Source: Coix lacryma-jobi var. lacryma-jobi (lineage: Eukaryota > Streptophyta > Magnoliopsida > Poales > Poaceae). From it: a stretch of 64,000 nt of DNA. How positions within the stretch are numbered: the first letter of the stretch is position 1; each line of letters opens with the position of its first letter. Under the pieces are notes generated by a model, which worked only from the letters and a program-made list of their open reading frames with translations, was not told the origin of the DNA and did not search any database. Positions 56,709 through 64,000 of the stretch are shown piece after piece. Location of the stretch: NCBI GenBank assembly GCA_009763385.1, contig CM019824.1, positions 142,173,705 through 142,237,704 on the forward strand, written 5' to 3'. The position numbers were made by a program, and so were the translations under genes.

Positions 56709-59375
56709 ATCTCCCCCTTTTGGTAATTGATGACAACTCTACAAAGATATGGAAATTATGCTTATTCCAAGCTAGCACTTCACAAGAATGTAAATTGCTA
56801 ACTTGGTTGGGATTCATGTTGCTTGCCCAAGATATTTTACCATGTGTAAAGGATTTTGGACAAGTAGCACAAACCCGAATTGGTAGTAATAGCTCCCCCT
56901 ACATATGTGCTAAAGTGTTTGGAAATGAAACTTGCACATATGCATAGATATTGAAGTGTGGGAGAGTAATTACTACCAAAATGTGCTAAGGTGTATAGAA
57001 TAACCTTTGAAGCGTGTTATCGATGAAGTTCATAGTTGTACACCTTCCTTAGCACCACAAGTAGCTAGACATCATAAAAAGTAGAAAACCCCGTGAGATC
57101 AACATTAAAAGCAAGGGTCTAGTTTTGCATGAAAAGCACAAGTCTAGCTATCAACCTATGCATGCTAGTTATCAAATCATCAATTAAATCCTATAACTAG
57201 CATACACCACACAAGCATGCATATAAGATTTAAAAGCTTATGCATTGCAAGCAAGCACATGATTATGCACATATCAAATGCAACAACCAAGTTCATGAGC
57301 TTGCTCCCCCTACTTGTGTGCTCAAAAACATTTTCATTTTATCTTTACATTCTCTCCCCTCATTTTATCTTTGTTCTCCCCCTTTCATTTTATCTTTGTT
57401 ATACTTTCTCCCCCCTTTGTCATCTATTTCCATAAAAGGTTTGCATAAAGGAGGTTCAAATTGTTAAGAGAGAGATGTTTGTTTCATTTCATTTGTGGTT
57501 CAACCTAGATCATTTGCATGAAACATTTAACGCGGTTTGCTCTAGAGTAAGCTTCTTCACACATTTTGCAATGGTTATCTTACTCACGTTGGTTAAATAT
57601 TCCATTGCTCATTCTCTAAATTAAATACTAGGATTGTAAGCCCATAAACATGTTATATGTTACCACTAGATCATGTAAAGTATAGAAGCAATAGTGGCAT
57701 CATATAAGCATCAAAACATTTGATTTTCATGGATGCTCCTAGATAGTATCACAAGAATGTCTATATGCTCTAATCAAGTCCTAAGCATAGTATGAATGCA
57801 TATGACAAACAATGATACCTTGCTATCTTGGAGTAGAGGTTAGTCATTGATTCCAACTCTGAAATAGCAATGTGAAGTCCATGGTGAAGACCAATAGATA
57901 CCAATTGATAGACCAAATCTTCACTCATATGATCAAGTGCACTAGCTCAAGGTTGTGGTTGGCTTGCTTCTTCATTTGTTCATAGCTTGCTTATGAATAC
58001 CACTTGAGTTGGTATGATTTGCTCTTTTATCTTGGGTGTTGCTTGTTTTATTTGATCAACCCATTTGATTTCTTTACTAAGCATCTCAAATGTCCCTTTA
58101 GATCACCACTTCCATGTTAGCCTTCCAAGCCTTGCTTGGTTAACCTACCAAAGGCGGCAAGCCCCTACAAAAGGGAGAAGTGACCTTTCTCCAAAGAACC
58201 ATCCTTGATACTCACTTGAATTTACATTGTTTGATTGATCCAATTGAACTCTTCTTGAAATGTGACTTTGAATCCTTTTTTGAGTTCTTCTTTGAGTCCT
58301 TTTCTTTCTTCCAAAGGATCTTCAATTTGATACTAGGACTTGATCTTCCTCTTCATCTTGATGTTGGTCTTGATCTCATATTTGTCATCTTTCTAACTCA
58401 TCTCAAAACCAAACATAGGTCCCTCAACCACTTATAAACATGATTCCAACTTGAGGGCCTTTCAATCAAAGTGACTCTAGAATAATCCAATAATTGTCAC
58501 TTTTCTGGCAGATTCTGTCCTTCTCAAAGAAACATGCATATCTCCCAAAATATAGGTCCAATGACTATAAAATTTGGTGGATATGTTCCTCTCTAAGTGT
58601 CCTAGCAGCCATAGAAATTTGAGCTTCATTGGCTTTCTAGATTGCTACCAGATTTCAATTCTTTATATAGTACTACATGCTGAAAACTGCTGCATAATAG
58701 TTGACAAGATCCACTCCAAAACCGAAGCATCACTTATCCAATTATCATGAACTTTGCACATAAACTAATACCATAAGTGTAGAGCATGTGTACCAAATTT
58801 CAAGCCAATCCAAATAGATTTGATCACTCAAACATGGCTATCTTCTCAGCTCACTCAGATTTTGCAATATTGAACAACTTTGAGCAATTGAGCTATACTC
58901 TACCAATTTGAATCAAACTTGAGCTAACTTGTTTGAATACTCTCACAAGACATATATCCATTCAAATCACTTACTAAAAAAGTCTCATGAACATATCCAT
59001 TCAAAATAAATCAATTTGATCACTCAAGCATTAAATCCATTCAATCATCTTATAGCAAACAACATATGCATATATATCCAATTCAATCATCTCATATGCA
59101 TCTAAAAGAACATGATCAACTAGAGATATACCTTAGTAGCTCATGATCATCCAAATAGCAAGCTTCTACTCAATTCGATTGCAAGCCTTCAAATAATTCC
59201 AATCAACCACCACAACTTGATCTTTGCACTTGTATGTTGTAGCACTTGGACTTCACTTCACTTGACTTGGCATTGGGATGGATTTGCACTAAGCTTCTTT
59301 ACTTGACTCAATCATATGATGGAAAATATGGAATTAATTGAATCAAGCCTCCAATGCCATGGTACCTACGTACAT
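56709..59375 (-). other. Element E 3' noncoding region with PPT-like tracts
   Basis: The PPT (CCAAAAGGGGGAGAT on the minus strand) lies at 56709-56723. More CTCCCCCT tracts occur near 56890, 57305, 57350, 57375 and 57410. The remainder is AT-rich without pol-like frames. Confidence 0.85.
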
Positions 59376-61122
59376 TCATCCACTCTTTGATGGTACCCAA
59401 ACTCGTTTGGGTCCTCTCAAGTTAGGTGCAACATACTTTGGCAATGCTTTAGTATGAATAGCGGGATGAGTTGCAATAGTAGCCTTAGAGGTACCATTTT
59501 CATCCTTCCTAAGCATAGAATCATTAGCAATTGAAATAGGCTTAGGAATGTTACCTAGGGGACATGAATGAGCCATGTGTCCCCTTTCCCAGCATGAGTA
59601 GCAACTTCTCTTTGATTGAGTCGTCTCTTCCTTGCTCATATGTTGCTTCTTATTGCCTTGCTTCTTCTTGTTTGCTTGAGCCTTCTCCTCAAGCTTGTTT
59701 GGACAACCCGAAGCTAGGTGGCCCAACTCATCACATTTGTAGCACTTGACTTGGGCGAGATCTTGTGTTGATCTTGATCTTCTACCTCCCCTTCTTGTCT
59801 TCTTCCCCATATCACCATCTTCATGGTTGATCTTGATTTGAGCTTGGGGCTTCTTTTTGTTGGGGAAAGCTTTTGCAAGATGTCCCATCTCATGGCATTG
59901 ATAGCACATGAAATGAGATAGCTTTTCTTGTTCTTGCTTCTTCATTTCTCTTTCATATCTTCTCTTGCCCCATCTCTTGCCTTTGACATTGCTCTTGTTG
60001 AAGCCAATGCCACTCTTGTCACCATAGCTTCTTTGATTGTTCATCATGTGCTCATGGGTGACCTTTGATCTACACCACCTCTCTAACTTGTTGCTCAAAT
60101 TCTTCACTTCACTTTTGAGCTCATTGTTCTCCTTCAAAATGTTAGTCTCACAAGACATAGAAGTATAACAAGCATCTATATGTGAAGAACATGGCATAGA
60201 TAATAAATCATTGCAAGAGGTGGATACATGCTCCTTCTCTACATCATAAGGGTTAGCACAAATATGTGATTGATCATTTGACCCAAATGATGAGCTCTCA
60301 CTAGTTTTTAGTTTCTACATTAGAAAGCTTCTTAGTGAGAAAAGCATGGTCTTGTACCAAATTGTCATGAGCAACACTAAGTTCCTCATGAGTCAATTTA
60401 AGCTCATCATGTGAACAAGTAGTAACATAAAGTAGATGCTTTGCTTGTTCACATGCATTCTTTAAAAATGAGTTTTCTTTTTCCAATTTTGCATTTTTAG
60501 ACATCTCATTTTCTAAAGCTTTGGTGAGTCTACATACATGCTTTACATTTGGATCATCACAATCAACTACCACATTTGCAATTGATACCTTAGTGTCACC
60601 ATGTGACATGAAGCATTGTGGTGTAGAGGGAGAGCTTGTGGAGACGTCACTCTCATAGCCATCATCCTTGTCAAGTGATCTTGTGGATTGATCATCATCT
60701 TCATCACTTGACAATGAGGTGGAGCAATCCTCCACAACTATCATGTTGTGGTCATGCTCAACATCCTCATGTACCTCTTCCTTGAACTCTCTAACATCAT
60801 CATCATTTGAGGCCCTCCCATACTTGTCGTTGAGAAACTTCCACATGTGATGGGAGGACTCCATATCCATGATCTCACTAAAGATATTATCATGCAAAGA
60901 TCTAAAAATGATGTTAGTAGCTTGGCACTCGAGATCTAGGCATTTCTCTTGTGCTTGAGTTAGATTCTTTTTATCCAACACATGAGAAAAGCCTACATCT
61001 ACGATCCACCACATTTGAGGGCAAATAAACTTGAAATTACACATCATCCAAGTTTTCCATCGTGTAAAGTGAGTGCCATCAAAAATGTGTGGACAATCAA
61101 TGCCTAGCTCATAAGTCGCCAT
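59376..61122 (-). pseudogene. Element E gag (one frameshift)
   Basis: The ATG at 61122 starts MATYELGIDCPHIFDGTHFT. The N-terminal gag domain (about 61122-60800) is followed by an acidic Ser/Asp linker and a coiled-coil-prone segment. The frame closes at 60301 and the continuation is in another phase to 59376. That part holds three CCHC-type knuckles: CYQCHEMGHLAKAF (last Cys lost), CYKCDELGHLASGC and CYSCWERGHMAHSC. It ends with the RVWVPSKSG signature. Three knuckles is more than in A, B, C or F. No pol follows. Confidence 0.9.
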
Positions 61123-61157
61123 CCTCTCGGGTCGGTAAAGACCACAAATGAGAGACC

Positions 61158-61171
61158 TAGCTCTGATACCA
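61158..61171 (-). other. Primer-binding site of element E
   Basis: The minus strand reads TGGTATCAGAGC close to the LTR end, the iMet-type site of Copia elements. Confidence 0.9.
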
Positions 61172-62449
61172 CTTGAAAGGGTCGAGATGGCGGACTAGAG
61201 GGGGGGTGAATAGTCCTTTTTAAAATTAAACATAGCGGCTAACCGAAAAAAATGTGGAATTAAAACTATTGGTCTAGCAAAGACTACACCCCTCTACCTA
61301 TACTCTATGACACCTTACAAAAGATCCTAATCAATGCAAATAAGGTGTCGGGCTAGCTAGAGCTCACCTAACCAATTCTAGAAGCAAGGTCACACAAGCC
61401 TATGCAACTAGTACTTCAAGCACGGGGGAGCTCCTACACAATCTAGCAAGCAAAGCACAAAGCCTAAGCTCACTAGCAATGCTCAATAACAAGGCTACAC
61501 AAGCCAAATTAGAGAGCTCAACTTAGCTACACAAACTAAGCAACTAAACACTAGCACAAGAGATAGTATTGCAATACAAGCTAGTGTAAACAGCAGGCAG
61601 TCGGTACTACCGGGCTGAGGGCCGGTACCACCGACGCCGGTACTACCGGGCTTCTATGCCGGTACTACCGAGCACCTGCAGGAAGCTACGAAATCGAAGG
61701 GGATGAGATGCAATCTCAGATCTAGCAATTACCCCACTTCCCTAGATGTTGTAGATGATGATTGTAGCTTCCCCAAGTCTTGGTTCCTTGCCAAATGGTA
61801 GATCGAGTCTTCCCAACCTAAGATAGAGTGAAGGAGGGAGGAAGAACATGAAGAACACAAACAAGCATAATATGCAAGGAAACAAGAACAATAAGAGCAA
61901 CAAGAGACGGGGACACAAGATTTTATCCCGAGCTTCACTTGGTTGCCACCAAGCTAGTCCCCGTTGAAGCAAGCCCAAGGTTGCCGCCGATCCTCTAGCT
62001 AGTGGTGACACTAAGCCAACCTCTCCACGATGGAGAGCTCACCAAGAGCTCTAGCTTTTGATCCGGCCGGACCACTTGGCACTCTTCAAGCCTCTTCTCC
62101 ACTAGAGTTGCTCTTCGCGATCTCCCGCGGGGCGAGCACAATGCCCCTCACAAAGCTTCTCCGGAGCCATGCACAATCTTCATGCGGGCTTCACGACGGA
62201 GACGAGCACCAAGACGTCTAGGAGGTGGCAACCTCCAAGAGTAATAAGCACACCGGCTTGCAACTCGAACACCTAGTGCCACTCGATGTTATATCTCAAA
62301 GCAACGCACTAGGATCGCTCTCTCACACAATCGGGTAAGCACTAAAGCATATGTGTGTTAGAGGGGTCTCTGGCACATCCACACAAGACACCAAGGCTTT
62401 GGAGTGCTCAGCCGACTTGACCAACCAGCCAAAGGCCAGTTACCATGAC

Positions 62450-62457
62450 TATATATA
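62450..62457 (-). promoter_or_regulatory. TATA box of the element E 5' LTR
   Basis: The minus strand reads CTATATATAG directly downstream of the palindrome array. The equivalent region is deleted in the left LTR. Confidence 0.65.
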
Positions 62458-62504
62458 GCCCCAAGGGCAACTAGCCGTTATGCCCCTTCACTGGGCATTT
62501 TGCG

Positions 62505-63150
62505 CAACGGTCGGTAGTACCGACCCCCCTGGGCGGTAGTACCAACAATGTCAGATCTAGCCGTTACACACGGCGCGTTGACCAGAGGAACAACCGACCC
62601 CTGGTCGGTACCACCGATGGTCGGTAGTACCGGCCCTATGGCGGTACTACCGACAGGTCAAACTGGAACTACACAGAGAGCTCCCAGACTACTTCCAGAC
62701 CTCGGTACCACTGATGGTCGGTAGTACCGGCCCTATGGCGGTACTACCGACAGGCCATTCTGGAACTACACAGAGAGCACCCAGAACACCAGACATCAGT
62801 ACATCAATGGTCGGTAGTACCGGCCCTATGGCAGTACTACCGACAGGCCAACTATGGATCTACACAGAGAGCATCCAAACTCCTCCAGACTTCAAAATAT
62901 CAACGGTCGGTAGTACCGGCCCTATGGCGGTACTACCGGCAGGCCAACCTCAGCACAACACAGAGAGTCTGCAAAACCCTTCAGGACCACGGTACTATCG
63001 ACCCCCTGGTCGGTAGTACCGAGGGTCGGTACAACCGACCCTATGGCGGTACAACCGCTAGGCCACTTCAGACCCTACACAGAGAAGGTTGCATGCAGCA
63101 TCCTTGGGCGGTACTACCAACCCCCTGGTCGGTACTACCGACCACACTCA
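62505..63150. repeat. GGTCGGTAGTACCGG palindrome array, element E right LTR
   Basis: This is the same word and sub-repeat structure as the left copy, but longer at the TATA side. Confidence 0.88.
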
Positions 63151-63960
63151 GAAAACTTCCTTTTCTTCTCTGTGTTGATCCAAATCAACTCCAACAACTT
63201 CTCCTTTGTAAATGTGCCAACACCACCAAGTGTACAACATCATGTGCATGTGTGTTAGCAATTTCATAATCATTTTCAAAGGATTTTCACTAGCTCTTAC
63301 CGCGCCACTCGATCCTAGTAACAACACAATGTTAGATCGCTCTAGTGGCACTAAATGACCGATATGCAAACAAGTTTGCTCCTCTTAATAGTACGGCCAT
63401 CTATCCTAAACCCGGTCATAATCTTATTTACACACCTATGACCGGTGAAATGAAATGCCCTACAAGTATACCTTTGTCTTGTGCATTCCATTTCATCTCC
63501 TCTGGTGTTGATGCAACACATGCACCAACCTCTTCATCAAATGATATGATCCACTTCATATCATCACATGGCCTCCATGGTCCATCGATCTTGACATCAC
63601 TTGCTCTTCACCATCGCTTCGGTCCTTCGGCGCCAAGTCTTGCTTAAGCCTCCCGACACTCGGTACCAACGGCTTCAAAGCCTCCAACTTGCCCTTCACC
63701 TTTGCAACCGGTCCATCAAGCCAAGTCTTGCCTTGATCTTCACCGTCCTAGCCACATGACCACATGTCATGTTTCATGTGCATTAAGCTCCTTCTTCACA
63801 TGTGTGAGCCTTGCAACATCCTCCAAGCCATTTCTCCTCTATGGCATATGTTGCTCACACATGATCACCTGTGGACTAACCACCTGTGTAATTTACTTCA
63901 AACATATATTAGTCCACCTAAGTTGTCACTCAATTACCAAAACCAAATAAGGACCTTTCA

Positions 63961-64000
63961 GCTTCTCTATTTATTGTGATGCTTCACGACAAGGTCTTGG
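63961..64000 (+). pseudogene. Element G pol continuation (RNase H start)
   Basis: After the target duplication GCTTC the plus strand encodes FSIYCDASRQGLG, the start of Gypsy RNase H, in continuity with the RT end at 54912. It runs off the window. Confidence 0.85.

Larger units (their letters stand above)
54913..63960 (-). mobile_element. Element E: gag-only Sirevirus (TR-GAG-like) inserted in G pol
   Basis: LTRs lie at 54913-56708 and 61174-63960, with a perfect 5-bp target duplication GCTTC (54908-54912 and 63961-63965). The PBS is next to the right LTR and the PPT next to the left, so it runs on the minus strand. The 4.5-kb interior encodes gag only, ending at VWVPSKSG, followed by about 2.6 kb of noncoding sequence with many PPT-like tracts. 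No protease, integrase or RT is present. The first base of the left LTR is mutated (AGAAAGG for TGAAAGG). Confidence 0.93.
61174..63960 (-). repeat. Element E 5' LTR (right copy, full length)
   Basis: The 2787-bp LTR has TG..CA ends. On the minus strand it reads U3, palindrome array (63150-62505), TATA box (62450-62457), a leader, a few more palindromes (61598-61680), and the G-run near the inner end. The U3 end also matches the LTR at 1885-2814. Confidence 0.93.

Noticed and set aside
62714..63016. Frame with repeated VGSTGPMAVLPTG (also 55462-55764)
   Set aside because: It is a translation of the palindrome array of element E LTRs; not a protein.

Overview
This window looks like intergenic, transposon-packed DNA of a grass, probably panicoid, although the sequence alone does not fix the species. 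I find no intact single-copy host gene. Almost everything is a nest of LTR retrotransposons. Most are Copia elements of the Sirevirus/Maximus type, recognised by the iMet primer-binding site, a G-run next to the LTR end, CCHC gag with coiled coil, and arrays of GC-rich palindromes in the LTRs. There are also two CACTA DNA transposons, one long-LTR Gypsy element, one small LTR element without pol, one probable solo LTR and a decayed hAT transposase. I label the elements A-G.

Layout: 1-2814 is the outer LTR of an E-family Sirevirus that runs off the left edge. It carries a CACTA element (32-1321, TSD TCC) holding a broken type II peroxiredoxin gene piece. 2849-3850 is the 3' end of a decayed, intron-containing hAT transposase gene. 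6027-29479 is Sirevirus B (minus strand, degenerate 5-bp TSD). B was later hit by LTR element D (8338-11487), a second CACTA (11666-12226, TSD AGA) containing a tRNA-like sequence, a probable solo Gypsy LTR (12287-14250, TSD ATGCC), and gag-only Sirevirus A (15982-22472). 32372-44071 is Sirevirus C (minus strand, perfect TSD CTAAC), an 11.7-kb element with an intact gag and a pol broken by three stops and a frameshift. 44241-48660 is the 5' part of Sirevirus F (plus strand), cut by Gypsy element G (48661 onward, plus strand). G is itself cut by gag-only Sirevirus E (54913-63960, minus strand, perfect TSD GCTTC). The reading frame of G resumes in the last 40 bases, so the order of insertion is F, then G, then E.

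How the parts work: only C and B ever carried both gag and a protease-integrase-RT-RNase H polyprotein in this window, and both pol genes are now broken. A and E keep two LTRs, a primer-binding site, a polypurine tract and a gag that ends at the usual gag C-terminus with no pol behind it. They fit non-autonomous TR-GAG-like elements that would need pol from a relative.

Most interesting signal: the LTRs carry arrays of short palindromes. In B and C the hairpin arms change together while the core stays constant. LTRs of one family (1-2814 against E), and B against C, keep their flanks but have a quite different palindrome word. Palindromic repeats and multiplied polypurine tracts are already described for Sireviruses; arm covariation and whole-array replacement are what I would follow up.
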